Below, one piece after another: positions 49,221-58,221 of a stretch of DNA of 64,000 bases. Source of the stretch: Actinopolyspora mortivallis DSM 44261. GTDB taxonomy: Bacteria; Actinomycetota; Actinomycetes; Mycobacteriales; Pseudonocardiaceae. The stretch is taken from contig NZ_KB913024.1 in assembly GCF_000384035.1 (NCBI RefSeq), positions 2,351,584-2,415,583 on the forward strand, given 5' to 3'. Position numbers and translations under genes: made by a program. The notes beneath the pieces are model-generated. The model made no database searches and was not told the DNA's origin. It saw only the letters and a list, made by a program, of their open reading frames with translations. Each line of letters opens with the position of its first letter. Positions within the stretch are counted from its first letter, which is position 1.

Positions 49221-50225
49221 GTGAGTCCCGAGACACCGACGACGGTACCGGCGATGCCCAAGGCCGAGCTGCACATCCACATCGAGGGAGCGCTCGAACC
49301 GGAGCTGATCTTCGACCGGGCCCGGCGCAACGGGTTGACCCTGCCCTACGCCGACGTCGACGACCTGCGAGGACGCTACGAGTTCACCGACCTGCAGTCG
49401 TTCCTGGACCTGTACTACACGGGCATGAACGTGCTGCGGACCCCGGAGGACTTCACGGCGTTGACCGAGGAGTACCTCGCCAGGGCCGCCCGTCAGGGAG
49501 TGCGGCACGCGGAGATCTTCTTCGACCCGCAGGCGCACACCTCACGCGGTGTGGCCCTGGAAACCGTGCTCGACGGTTTGGAGGCCGCCTTGGCCGACAG
49601 CCGGCGACGTTTCGGGGTCAGCACCGCGCTGATCGCCTGTTTCCTCCGGGACCACGGCCCGGAGGAGGCGGAGCGCACGCTGGACGAGCTGCTCGCCCAC
49701 AAACACCGCATCATCGGCGTGGGACTGGACTCCGCCGAGTTGGGACATCCGCCCGCCGACTTCGCCGGGGTGTTCTCCCGCGCCCGCCAGGAGGGACTGC
49801 GGCTGGTCGCCCACGCCGGGGAGGAGGGGCCCGCCGAGTACGTGTGGCAGGCGCTCGACGTTCTCGGGGTGGACCGGGTCGACCACGGAATCCGGGCGGT
49901 GGAGGACGCCGAGCTGGTCAGGCGGCTCGCCCGCGACCACGTTCCGCTGACCGTGTGCCCCCTGTCGAACGTGCGTCTGCGCTGTGTGGACAGTCTGTCC
50001 GAACACTGCCTGCCCCGGTTGGCCGACGCCGGGATCCCGATCACCATCAACTCGGACGACCCGAGCTACTTCGGCGGTTACGTCGGGGACAACTTCGCCG
50101 AGATCGAACGTGAGTTGGGCTTCGATGCCACCGCACTGCGGGAGTTCGCCCTCAACTCCGTCGAGGCGTCCTTCCTGCCCGCCTCCGAGCGCGAGCGACT
50201 CCGGCAGCAGACGGCCACGGGCTGA
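49221..50225 (+). CDS. Adenine/adenosine deaminase family protein
   Basis: A 334-residue metal-dependent hydrolase of the adenosine deaminase family. Metal ligands His18 and His20 lie in ELHIHIEGAL; other marks are HAGEE with the catalytic glutamate nearby, DRVDHGIRAVED and the ending INSDDPSYFGGYVGDN. The phrase HIHIEG plus LQSFLDLYYTGMNVL and SDDPSYFGGY fit the adenine deaminase (Aah1-like) branch better than classical adenosine deaminase; this is a judgement from motifs. GTG 49221 follows AAGGAG. Confidence 0.88.
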   Translation: MSPETPTTVPAMPKAELHIHIEGALEPELIFDRARRNGLTLPYADVDDLRGRYEFTDLQSFLDLYYTGMNVLRTPEDFTALTEEYLARAARQGVRHAEIFFDPQAHTSRGVALETVLDGLEAALADSRRRFGVSTALIACFLRDHGPEEAERTLDELLAHKHRIIGVGLDSAELGHPPADFAGVFSRARQEGLRLVAHAGEEGPAEYVWQALDVLGVDRVDHGIRAVEDAELVRRLARDHVPLTVCPLSNVRLRCVDSLSEHCLPRLADAGIPITINSDDPSYFGGYVGDNFAEIERELGFDATALREFALNSVEASFLPASERERLRQQTATG

Positions 50226-50317
50226 CCGGAAACAGCTCCGCCGGTCGTCGCCGACACGGGCGGACGGCGACCGGCGGCCGTGGCCGTCTTCCTCCCTCGG
50301 GGAAGCCACCACCGGCT

Positions 50318-51148
50318 TCAGCGCTCGCTCATCTCGTCGACGTAGTGGGCCAGCCTGGTGTAGACACCGGGAAAACCGGCCCGTGCGCAGCCACTGCCGT
50401 AGGAGACCACTCCGACCAGACGCCCTCGGACCACGAAGGGACCTCCGGAGTCGCCGGTGCAGGCGTCCCTTCCCCCCTCCGGGTAGCCCGCGCAGAACAT
50501 CTCGGTCGCATCGAACGTGGTGTAGGCGCGCTCACACGCGGAGTCCGCCATCACGGGAAGACGCACCGAACGCAGCACGGCGGCGGCCGGGGCCGATTCG
50601 CCGGTGCGGCCCCAGCCGTAGACGGTTCCCGCCACACCGGGCCGGTAAGGCGCCGTCTCACCCTGTCGAACCATGTCCACGGTGGGCAGGTCCACCGGCT
50701 CGGCCAGCGTGACCACGGCCACATCGGATCCGCGCGTGAAATGCTCGTAGTCCGCGGGGCGCCGCACGTGTGCGACCCGCACCGTCCGGCCCCGAGCGCT
50801 CCGCAGGTCCTTCCTCCCGACCACCGCGCGGAGGTCCCGTGGCGGACGGGCCCGACCACTGGCCGGGTCCATCGTGCAGTGCGCGGCGGTGACAACCCGG
50901 TCCGCGGCCACGAGAGCACCTCCGCAGAACTGTCTCCCCGCCGCGTCGGTGAGAGCGACCACCCACGGCACCTGGCCACGCACCACTTGTTCCCCACCGA
51001 CGATCCGGGCCCGCACCGGAGCCCGAGCACCCGGTGCGGACGCCGCGGCGGTGGAGGTGCCCAGCAGCGTCACGAGGGCGAGCAGCAGCACCCGGAGGAA
51101 CACTCCCGCCGTGCGCGTCGTCCCCGAGCGTCGCCTTCTGAAGCGCAC
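50318..51148 (-). CDS. Secreted trypsin-like serine protease (S1), copy 1
   Basis: A 276-residue exported protease. A basic N-terminus and hydrophobic helix (VFLRVLLLALVTLLGTSTAAASA) form a signal peptide; mature chain starts near RIVGG. The catalytic triad is visible as His in TAAHC, Asp in SDVAVV and Ser in GDSGGP; the Asp six residues before the Ser (RDACTGDSGGP) predicts cleavage after Arg/Lys. Cysteine pairs fit the usual disulphides. GTG 51146-51148 chosen; TTG one codon earlier is possible. A paralogue lies 1 kb away beyond a LysE gene. Confidence 0.93.
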   Translation of the reverse strand: MRFRRRRSGTTRTAGVFLRVLLLALVTLLGTSTAAASAPGARAPVRARIVGGEQVVRGQVPWVVALTDAAGRQFCGGALVAADRVVTAAHCTMDPASGRARPPRDLRAVVGRKDLRSARGRTVRVAHVRRPADYEHFTRGSDVAVVTLAEPVDLPTVDMVRQGETAPYRPGVAGTVYGWGRTGESAPAAAVLRSVRLPVMADSACERAYTTFDATEMFCAGYPEGGRDACTGDSGGPFVVRGRLVGVVSYGSGCARAGFPGVYTRLAHYVDEMSER

Positions 51149-51465
51149 CAACCGTCACCCCGCTCCGGCCTGTTCCGAACCCGGCGGGACTGTAGCCCCG
51201 ATGTAGGACTGCTCACAGGAGGGGCAGCTCACAGCTTTCTAATAATTTTTTGCGTTATTATGGATTAACGCAGGAAAGTTTCCTGGATATAGGCCATATT
51301 TACGCTGTTCGTCCTCGACGGCTTGTTGTCGGCTCCAGGAAACTCCTCTCCCGACGACACCCGAGATCACTCGATCGAGCGAGCGCTTCCGCTCGATCGA
51401 GCGACTTCGTTCGTGCCGTGTCGGAGAGCCCGGATCACACCACGTCACCAGCGGAAGGGAACGCC
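51149..51465. other. AT-rich, hairpin-rich region before the lysE-like gene
   Basis: A 317-base gap. Bases 51238-51310 are strikingly AT-rich for this genome (a run of six T, then ttattatggattaa). Three inverted repeats are visible: gcgtta/taacgc (51251-51270), caggaaa/tttcctg around one base (51271-51285), and an 11-bp stem tcgatcgagcg/cgctcgatcga (51371-51381 with 51390-51400). It should hold the promoter and leader of the LysE gene and the promoter of protease copy 1. Confidence 0.6.
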
Positions 51466-52101
51466 ATGCTGTTGGATCTCGGCACGCTGCCGGCCTTCGT
51501 GCTCGCCAGTGCGGTGGTCATACTCACACCCGGCGTGGACACTTTCCTGCTACTGCGTACCTCGGTCCGTTTCGGCACCCGCCCCGGCGTGTACGCGCTG
51601 GCGGGCATACACACGGCCAGTCTGATCCAGGTGGCCGCGGTGGTCTCGGGGCTGGGAGCACTGGTCACCAGCAGGCCGGAGGTCCTCTCGGTGATGAAAT
51701 GGCTCGGTGCCGCCTACCTGGTGTACCTGGCCGTCAGCATCCTGCGCGGCCTGTGGCTGACCCGACGGGAGGCCGCGAACGCGCCGGTTCCCGAGGAAAC
51801 GGTCCGTCCCGACGCCAACCCCTTCCTGCGCGGCCTGCTGAGCAACATCACCAATCCGAAAATGCTGCTGTTCAGTCTGGCCTTCCTTCCCCAGTTCGTC
51901 GGTTCGGCGGCGAACCCGGCGATCCAGCTGGCGATGCTCGGCGGGGTGTTCCTCCTGCTGGCCGCGGTCTGGGAGTTCGCGATCGTGTTCGCCTCCTCCC
52001 GGATCGCGGACAAACTGCGCAACCCGGGATTCCGCAACTCCCTGGACCTGGTGAGCGCCCTCGCCTTCATCGGCATCTCGGTGGGGTTGGTGGCGAGCTG
52101 A
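51466..52101 (+). CDS. LysE/RhtB-family amino-acid exporter
   Basis: A 211-residue, six-helix membrane protein of the LysE family: TPGVDTFLLLRTSVRFGTRPGV in helix 1-2 (given in part), AYLVYLAVSILRG and GLLSNITNPKMLLFSLAFLPQF, the family's conserved NxxNPK motif. Exports a small amino acid or related compound; substrate unknown. ATG 51466 follows GGAAGGGA; the frame extends upstream through the AT-rich leader without coding character. Confidence 0.92.
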   Translation: MLLDLGTLPAFVLASAVVILTPGVDTFLLLRTSVRFGTRPGVYALAGIHTASLIQVAAVVSGLGALVTSRPEVLSVMKWLGAAYLVYLAVSILRGLWLTRREAANAPVPEETVRPDANPFLRGLLSNITNPKMLLFSLAFLPQFVGSAANPAIQLAMLGGVFLLLAAVWEFAIVFASSRIADKLRNPGFRNSLDLVSALAFIGISVGLVAS

Positions 52102-52138
52102 CCGCCACCCGTTCCACGGCACCCGTGTGGACGGGAGG

Positions 52139-52951
52139 TCACCCTCGGGAACCGAGCCTGGCCCGAAGCGAGTCGGCGTAGGCGGCGACCTCGGTGTACA
52201 CCCCGGGATTGCCGGGGCGGGCACAGCCGATTCCCCAGGAGACCACCCCGACGAGCTTGCCCCCGGTCGTCAGTGGTCCTCCCGAGTCACCCTGGCAGCT
52301 GTCGACCCCGCCCTCGGTGTAGCCGGCACAGACCATGGCACCGGGGACGAAATCCCCGCCGTAGGCGGCCGAGCACTCGGAGTCCGCCCTGATCGGCACC
52401 TCGGCCCTGCGCAGGACGTCCGCCGGAACCCCTCCCTCGGAGGTGGCTCCCCAGCCGAGCACCGTGGCCATCCTGCCCGGACGGTACAGCTGTTCGTCCT
52501 GCCCGTCGGCCAGGGCGAGGGTGGGACGTGACAGCGAACTCCGCAGCGTGAGCACCGCCACGTCCGCTCCCCGATAGGCGCTGCTGTAGTCGGGATGCGT
52601 CCAGATCCCGGCGAGCTCCGTCACTGTTCCGGCACCGGAGTTCTTGTCGGTCCGTCCCGCCACCACCCGCACGTCGTCCGGGCGCTGCTCGGCCACGCAG
52701 TGGGCCGCGGTCACCACCTTGTCCGGGGCCGCCAGGGTCCCGCCACAGAACTGCTCGCCACGACGGTCGGTCAGATACACCACCCAGGGGTGATCGGCCA
52801 CCCGGGCCGGTTCGCCCCCCACCACGGGTCGTTCCGCCGCGAGGCTCCCGAACCGGGCCTCCCCGGCTGCCGCGCCGAGCGGCGTCAGCGCGGTCCACAA
52901 CAGAGCGGCGAGCAGCACCGCACACTGGTCACGCCACGACCTTCCTCGCAT
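52139..52951 (-). CDS. Secreted trypsin-like serine protease (S1), copy 2
   Basis: A 270-residue exported S1 protease with signal peptide (CAVLLAALLWTALTPLGAAAG), activation site near PVVGG, His in TAAHC, Asp in ADVAVL, Ser in GDSGGP and the trypsin-type Asp in VDSCQGDSGGP. It is paralogous to the protease at 50318-51148; the two flank the LysE gene and both are on the minus strand. ATG 52949-52951 follows GGGGGG. Confidence 0.93.
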   Translation of the reverse strand: MRGRSWRDQCAVLLAALLWTALTPLGAAAGEARFGSLAAERPVVGGEPARVADHPWVVYLTDRRGEQFCGGTLAAPDKVVTAAHCVAEQRPDDVRVVAGRTDKNSGAGTVTELAGIWTHPDYSSAYRGADVAVLTLRSSLSRPTLALADGQDEQLYRPGRMATVLGWGATSEGGVPADVLRRAEVPIRADSECSAAYGGDFVPGAMVCAGYTEGGVDSCQGDSGGPLTTGGKLVGVVSWGIGCARPGNPGVYTEVAAYADSLRARLGSRG

Positions 52952-53315
52952 GTTCGCCCCCCGTCGCCGTTGTGAGAAGCTCCACGGCACTCACACGGAA
53001 GTCCCCGTTCAGAGTGATCGCCTGATCGAGTTCGTCGGCCGCACCGACGGGAACCAGTGTCCACGAAGAGTTCCGGACCAGCGCGCCTCAGCGGCGAGAA
53101 CGAACGATTACCACCCGATCGTGTGGGGATACTTTCTGTGTCACAGCGGTGAGTAACCCGCGAAACGACGTCTCCCACCGTCCGAGGAGGACACGACACC
53201 CCGACCGGCCCGTCCCCACGGCACAGGAACTCACGCCCGTCAATAGGGTGGAACCGGTCGATCTCTCCGAGGGGAGAGCGGCACCGAACTCCGAACCACG
53301 AGAAGGGGAGAGACC
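52952..53315. other. Intergenic region between protease copy 2 and the PEBP gene
   Basis: 364 bases without a supported gene. On the plus strand a TAGGGT box (53244-53249) is a likely -10 element for the PEBP gene, and a short hairpin ctctcc/ggagag lies at 53264-53279 in its leader. The minus-strand promoter of the protease should also be here; nothing else is recognisable. Confidence 0.5.
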
Positions 53316-53861
53316 ATGAGCCTGGAACGTCCCATCGACCCCGATCCGTACAGCCTTCTTCCCCAGATACCCTCTTTCACGGTCACCTCGAACGACGTGA
53401 CCGACGGCCAACCCATGTCGAAGGCCCAGGCCTTCGACGGCATGGGTGCGGGCGGGGACAACATCTCACCGCAGCTTTCCTGGCACGGCTTCCCGGAGAG
53501 CACGAAGAGTTTCGTGGTCACCTGCTTCGACCCCGACGCTCCCATCCCGGGAGGTTTCTGGCACTGGGTGCTGGTCGACGTACCCGCCTCGGTGACCGAA
53601 CTCCCCACCGGTGCCGGAGACCGCAGCGGCAACGGAGTCCCCTCCGGGGCCTTCCACGTGCGCAACGACATGGGCGAACGCGCCTTCGGCGGCGCGGCCC
53701 CGCCCGAAGGGGACCGTCCGCACCGCTACTACTTCGCCGTGACCGCCGTGGACAGCGACAAACTCGGTGTGGACGAGGACGCGACTCCGGCGGTGGTCAA
53801 CTTCATGCTCGCCTTCCACGCCGTCGGACGGGCGGTCATCGCCCCCACTTACGCACACTGA
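53316..53861 (+). CDS. YbhB/YbcL family protein (PEBP fold)
   Basis: A 181-residue cytosolic phosphatidylethanolamine-binding-protein-like protein with the ligand-pocket motifs [19 protein letters not shown] (given as family signature) and [11 protein letters not shown]. Bacterial members bind small anionic ligands and have no established enzyme activity. ATG 53316 follows AGAAGGGGAGAG. It stands alone. Confidence 0.9.
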   Translation: MSLERPIDPDPYSLLPQIPSFTVTSNDVTDGQPMSKAQAFDGMGAGGDNISPQLSWHGFPESTKSFVVTCFDPDAPIPGGFWHWVLVDVPASVTELPTGAGDRSGNGVPSGAFHVRNDMGERAFGGAAPPEGDRPHRYYFAVTAVDSDKLGVDEDATPAVVNFMLAFHAVGRAVIAPTYAH

Positions 53862-53953
53862 CCCGCCCGTTCCCTGTTCCGGGAGAAGCGGCTCACCCCG
53901 GCCGGGGTGAGCCGCGGCACTCCCTCCCGAACGGATCGCCGGAACGAAAGCAC

Positions 53954-55189
53954 TCACAGTGGACGCACCACCGCACGACGAGCGACCAGGACGGTCCACA
54001 GGCCTCCCGCGGCGAGCGCGGGGGGAAGCAACGTGACCTCTCCCGTGACCAGCACGACGCAGGTCGCCAACCCCAGTCCGAGCACCGAGTCGACCCCCCG
54101 GATGACGAACACCCGGCGGGACACGCGTCGAGTCACGAGCTCGGTGACGTAGGGAAGCCCCACGGCCCAGCCCACCTGGTACACCACCCACCCGAGCACC
54201 ACCGCCACCATCGGCGACTTCCCCAACAGGACCGGCCCCAGTCCCACCGCGAGCACCCCGGAGGCGGCCCCGCAGGCGGCCGCGGCCACCCCGAGTTTCC
54301 GAGCTACCCCGTCAAGCGCGCGCGGATCGTTCTCCCCGCCGTTCCGCCGCTTGGCCGCCATCCTGCCCAGCAACAGGCTTCCGCAACCGTTGATCAGCAC
54401 CTGTACCGGAGCCACCACCAGCCGAGCCAGTTCGAGCGCGCCCACCGCGGCGGTGGAGACCAGCTGCGCCACGAGCAGTCGGGCCGCCAGCAGGCTCAAC
54501 GGACGCAGACCGGCCTGCAACGCGCGCCACAGCGCGAATCCGAACAGAGTGGGAAACGCCCGGACACCGGGACGCAGCCGGGTCCACTCCCACCGGGGAA
54601 GCAGAACCAACCCGACCAGAACCGTGGTGAGCGCCCCGCAGCACATCACCCCGAACAGCACCGTCAGCCGGGCCCGGTCGAAACCACCGGTGGCCGGGGC
54701 CAACGCCAGCACGGTCACCACCAGAGCGCACAGGTCGGTTCTCAGCAGGGAACCGAAGTCCAGTCGTGTCACGAAGATCCTGCGCACCGTCTCCGCGAGG
54801 AACCTGCACACCACCAGCCCGGCGTAGACCGGGGGCAACCACCGACGTTCGGGGGTCAGCACCGCGCACAACAGCACCGCGCAGACCACACACAGCCCCG
54901 TGACCAACACGGCACTGGTCACCAGTCCGGCCCGGTTCGCGGGATCGTGCCGGTCGAAAACGGCGAAACCGTCGCAGACGAAGCCGACGTAGAGCGCGTT
55001 GGCTCCCACCGACATCGCCAGCAACACCGCGAAGACGCCGTACTCGGCGAGCTCCAGGTTCGCGGCCGCCACGAACTGCACCGCGAAACTCGCGGCCGCG
55101 GTGGCTCCCTGGGACAGTATCCCGGCCATCCCGTCCCTCGAGACCCCGCCGGTGGGGACGAGGCGTCTCGCCAGCGTCACCGGGCTCAC
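53954..55189 (-). CDS. Polytopic membrane protein, Wzx-flippase-like
   Basis: A 411-residue protein with about 11-12 membrane helices and small loops. The N-terminal ILSQGATAAASFAVQFVAAANL resembles the first helices of polysaccharide flippases of the MOP superfamily (given in part). It would move lipid-linked sugar units across the membrane. GTG 55187-55189 overlaps the stop of the Wzz-like gene (GTGA). Assignment rests on topology and context more than on motifs. Confidence 0.7.
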   Translation of the reverse strand: MSPVTLARRLVPTGGVSRDGMAGILSQGATAAASFAVQFVAAANLELAEYGVFAVLLAMSVGANALYVGFVCDGFAVFDRHDPANRAGLVTSAVLVTGLCVVCAVLLCAVLTPERRWLPPVYAGLVVCRFLAETVRRIFVTRLDFGSLLRTDLCALVVTVLALAPATGGFDRARLTVLFGVMCCGALTTVLVGLVLLPRWEWTRLRPGVRAFPTLFGFALWRALQAGLRPLSLLAARLLVAQLVSTAAVGALELARLVVAPVQVLINGCGSLLLGRMAAKRRNGGENDPRALDGVARKLGVAAAACGAASGVLAVGLGPVLLGKSPMVAVVLGWVVYQVGWAVGLPYVTELVTRRVSRRVFVIRGVDSVLGLGLATCVVLVTGEVTLLPPALAAGGLWTVLVARRAVVRPL

Positions 55190-56709
55190 CCGCGGCGTTC
55201 CGGGGAGGCCGCCACACCGCCACGTGTCTCCGGCTGTTCCCGGGTTCCCTCGGAGGCGACGGGCTGGGCGAAGGTGAACACGTGCCCGGCGACCCGCCCT
55301 CCCAGCAGTTCGATCCTCTCCCGTGCCCTGTGCCAGGCGGCCACCGAACCCTCCCGGCGCACGGTGAGCACGACGCCGTCCGCGGCCGGTATCAGCGCGC
55401 TCATCTCCGGCACGCTCTCCAGAGGAGGCAGGTCAACGAGCACGAGATCGTAGCCCGCCCTGGCCTCGGCCATGGCCCTGCGCAGCAACGAGGAGCGGAA
55501 GTAGTCGGGAGCGCCCTCCCCCGCACGTCCGGCGGGAACAACCCGGAACTGGATACCGGGGTTCACCTCGATGGTGCGGGTGGAGGTGTGCAGGGTGGCG
55601 GCTCCCGCGGCTATGGGGGCCATTCCGTACCAGTCGTTCTGCAACGCCACGCTGTGGGAGAGTTCCTTGGTGCGCACGGCGGCGTCGACCACCAGCACGC
55701 GCAGCCCGTCCCGGGCCGCCGCTCCGGCCACCTGCAACACGGTCGTGGTCGCCCCGTCACCGACGCTCACTCCGGTGACGGCGACCAGTCCGCCCCGCAC
55801 GGTGTTCCGCAGCACGGAGGCGACCAGGCGGTAGGAGCCGAGCGGGGGCACCACGAGATTGTGCAGCCGTGCGGACTCCTCCTCCCCCAGGGCCTCGATC
55901 TCGCCGAGCAGGGGCTCCTCGGTGAGCCGGGTCAGATCCGTGGCGTTGCGGACCCTGCGGTTCCGGTCGGCCCGCACCCAGGCGATGGTGGCGGCCAGCA
56001 CCAAGCCCACGGCGAGGCCGGCGGCCGTGTTGCGGAGCAAGAGGGCTAGCACACCCGAGGAGTCCGTGACGGCCTTGTCCACGAAGGCGACCCCGTCGCC
56101 GAACTGCTCCGAGGAGATGTCGATCTCGGTGATCCGCTGGTCCAGTTCGCTGACCGTGCGCTCGGCCGCCGTGGAGGTGGCGCTTCCGGCCTGTTCGAGC
56201 TGCTCGGCCAGTTCCGCACGACGCGACCGCAGAGCGTTCAGGGCCTCCTCCGCGGCCTTCCGCACCTCGGCGGCCGACTCACGCTGGTAGGCGGCCACGA
56301 CGGCGTTGGCCACCTCGGCCGAACGGGCCGCGTCCCCGAGATCGACCGCCACCGTCACAGAATCCCCGTTGTCCGAAGCCCGTGCCCGCACCGAGTCGCG
56401 CAGCTTCTCGATGCTCTCCGGGTCGTCGAGCCGTTCACGGGCGGCACCGAGCACCCGGTCCGAGGTGACGAACAGTGCCCGCTGGTTGACGTAACGCACG
56501 AACCCGGACTCGCTGTTCACCTCGAATCCCAGGGCCTGCACGGAGTCCGGGGACTTCAGTACGATCCGTGCCTGCGCCGAGCCCGCTCCGCCCACGGTGA
56601 GAGCGACGAGCACGCTCACCAGTACGGTACCCAGGACCACGAGCGACGAACTCCACCTGTACCGCCACAGGGCACCGATGATGTTCGGAGCGGGCAGCAG
56701 TTCGTTCAT
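55186..56709 (-). CDS. Wzz/Wzc-like chain-length protein with degenerate kinase domain
   Basis: A 507-residue protein with the layout of polysaccharide co-polymerases joined to a tyrosine-kinase domain: helix 1 at about 21-40, an extracytoplasmic coiled-coil region, helix 2 at about 220-245, then a Wzc/CpsD-like nucleotide-binding domain. The Walker A equivalent is GVSVGDGATTT (about 313-323) lacking the usual lysine, and Walker A' is VLVVDAAVR (338-346) with Ala in place of the second Asp; Walker B YDLVLVDLPP is kept. No C-terminal tyrosine cluster is present. So it is probably a regulatory pseudo-kinase. ATG 56707-56709. Confidence 0.82.
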   Translation of the reverse strand: MNELLPAPNIIGALWRYRWSSSLVVLGTVLVSVLVALTVGGAGSAQARIVLKSPDSVQALGFEVNSESGFVRYVNQRALFVTSDRVLGAARERLDDPESIEKLRDSVRARASDNGDSVTVAVDLGDAARSAEVANAVVAAYQRESAAEVRKAAEEALNALRSRRAELAEQLEQAGSATSTAAERTVSELDQRITEIDISSEQFGDGVAFVDKAVTDSSGVLALLLRNTAAGLAVGLVLAATIAWVRADRNRRVRNATDLTRLTEEPLLGEIEALGEEESARLHNLVVPPLGSYRLVASVLRNTVRGGLVAVTGVSVGDGATTTVLQVAGAAARDGLRVLVVDAAVRTKELSHSVALQNDWYGMAPIAAGAATLHTSTRTIEVNPGIQFRVVPAGRAGEGAPDYFRSSLLRRAMAEARAGYDLVLVDLPPLESVPEMSALIPAADGVVLTVRREGSVAAWHRARERIELLGGRVAGHVFTFAQPVASEGTREQPETRGGVAASPERRG

Positions 56710-56979
56710 CGCGGCTCCATCCACGGTCCCTTCAGCACGCGGCACGGCACGAGAGCTCGCCGCCAAGTGCCCACGGGAGCGTAACCGTCCCACGGTCGGC
56801 ACTTCCGACAGTCCCCCACCGAGGGGATCATGTCACGGAACAGGTCACCGTCAGCGAACACGTCGATCCCACCAACGCTGTAACGAACAGGGCCTTTCGG
56901 ACGATCTTCGAAAGTGGTCCCGGAAGGGACCTCACGAAGGTCCTCCACGTGAGGCGACGCGGCACACCAAGGAGATTCC

Positions 56980-57747
56980 GTGCTCGGTTCCCCGTCGACG
57001 AGCGACAACCGGTCCGCCGATGCGGGATGGAAAGCCACGCTCGCCCGGTTGCCGGACGTGCAGAAGTCCGCACGGGGAGCCCCCGCGTACTCCCGTTTCG
57101 TCAACCGCAGGGCGGGAGGTCTGCTGGCCGCGCTGGCCCACCTGTGGGGGCGGACTCCCAACCAGGTGACCGGAGTGAGTGCACTGTGCACCCTCCTCGG
57201 TGTGCTGGCCGTGGCACTGCTTCCCCCCTCGCCGGTCCAGGGAGTGGCGGTGTGTCTCACCCTGCTGCTCGGCTATGCCCTGGACTCCGCCGACGGGCAG
57301 CTGGCCAGGCTCCGTGGAGGCGGTGGACCGGCCGGTGAGTGGCTGGACCACGTGGTCGACAGCGCCAAGATCCCACTGGTGCACGTGGCCGTACTCGTGT
57401 CCTGGTACTCCTTCGTGGAACAGCCCGTCGGCTGGTCACTGGTCCCGCTCGGCTTCGCCGTGGTGGAAAGCGTCCTCTTCTTCGGCATGATCCTGAACGA
57501 CCAGCTCCGGCGAGTGCACGTCGGCGGAACGGGCCCTGCGAAGGCCTCGTCGGTGTGGCGTTCCCTGCTGGTCGCTCCCACCGACTACGGAGTGCTCTGC
57601 CTGTCCTTCGCGCTGCTCGGCTTCCCGGCGGTGTTCCGGACGGTCTACACCGTCCTGTTCCTCGCCCACGTGCTGTTCGCCTGCGCTGCGCTGCCCGCCT
57701 GGTTCCTGCGTATGCGACGGTTGACCGCCGGGGGTGGACAACCGTGA
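56980..57747 (+). CDS. CDP-alcohol phosphatidyltransferase family protein
   Basis: A 255-residue integral membrane enzyme with the CDP-alcohol phosphotransferase signature DSADGQLARLRGGGGPAGEWLDHVVD in outline: D-x2-D-G-x2-A-R-x8-G-x3-D-x3-D, all aspartates present. It transfers a phosphoalcohol from a CDP-alcohol to an acceptor. The neighbouring cytidylyltransferase, whose start overlaps this stop (GTGA), presumably makes the CDP-alcohol. GTG 56980 follows AAGGAG. Being in a polysaccharide locus, the acceptor could be a glycan or a lipid; unknown. Confidence 0.88.
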   Translation: MLGSPSTSDNRSADAGWKATLARLPDVQKSARGAPAYSRFVNRRAGGLLAALAHLWGRTPNQVTGVSALCTLLGVLAVALLPPSPVQGVAVCLTLLLGYALDSADGQLARLRGGGGPAGEWLDHVVDSAKIPLVHVAVLVSWYSFVEQPVGWSLVPLGFAVVESVLFFGMILNDQLRRVHVGGTGPAKASSVWRSLLVAPTDYGVLCLSFALLGFPAVFRTVYTVLFLAHVLFACAALPAWFLRMRRLTAGGGQP

Positions 57748-58166
57748 ACAGACCTGTGGTCGGTTACGCGCCGGGTGCCTACGACATGTTCCACGTCGGC
57801 CATCTTCGGGTGTTGGAACGGGCGCGTTCGGAGTGCGACCTGCTCGTCGCGGGGGTGGCCACCGACGACGTGGTCTCCAGCGCCAAGGGACGCCCGCCCG
57901 TGATTCCCTTCGAGGAACGGCTGGAGATCGTCTCCAGCATCCGCTACGTGGACCAGGCCGTGCCGGATCCGCACGTCGACAAGTACCTGACCTGGCAACG
58001 GATCGGTTTCCACGTACTGTTCAAGGGCGACGACTGGCGAGGTAGCACGCGGGGACGCGAACTGGAGGCCAAGCTCGCCAGTGTCGGGGTCCGGGTCGTG
58101 TACTTTCCCTACACCGACAGTGTTTCGAGCACACTGTTGCGTAGGCGGCTGTCCGTGACCGAGTGA
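57744..58166 (+). CDS. TagD-like cytidylyltransferase
   Basis: A 140-residue nucleotidyltransferase with GAYDMFHVGHLRVL (the HxGH motif), LFKGDDWRG and YTDSVSSTLLRRR (the closing ISTT-like motif). Length and motifs match glycerol-3-phosphate cytidylyltransferase and related enzymes that make CDP-alcohols. GTG 57744 overlaps the upstream stop, so it is coupled with the CDP-alcohol phosphatidyltransferase. The phospho-alcohol used cannot be read from the sequence. Confidence 0.9.
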   Translation: MNRPVVGYAPGAYDMFHVGHLRVLERARSECDLLVAGVATDDVVSSAKGRPPVIPFEERLEIVSSIRYVDQAVPDPHVDKYLTWQRIGFHVLFKGDDWRGSTRGRELEAKLASVGVRVVYFPYTDSVSSTLLRRRLSVTE

Positions 58167-58221
58167 ACGTCGCGGTCCGTCGAGGCGGGAAAGTCCCGAC
58201 CCGTGAAAGGTGGACCGACAC

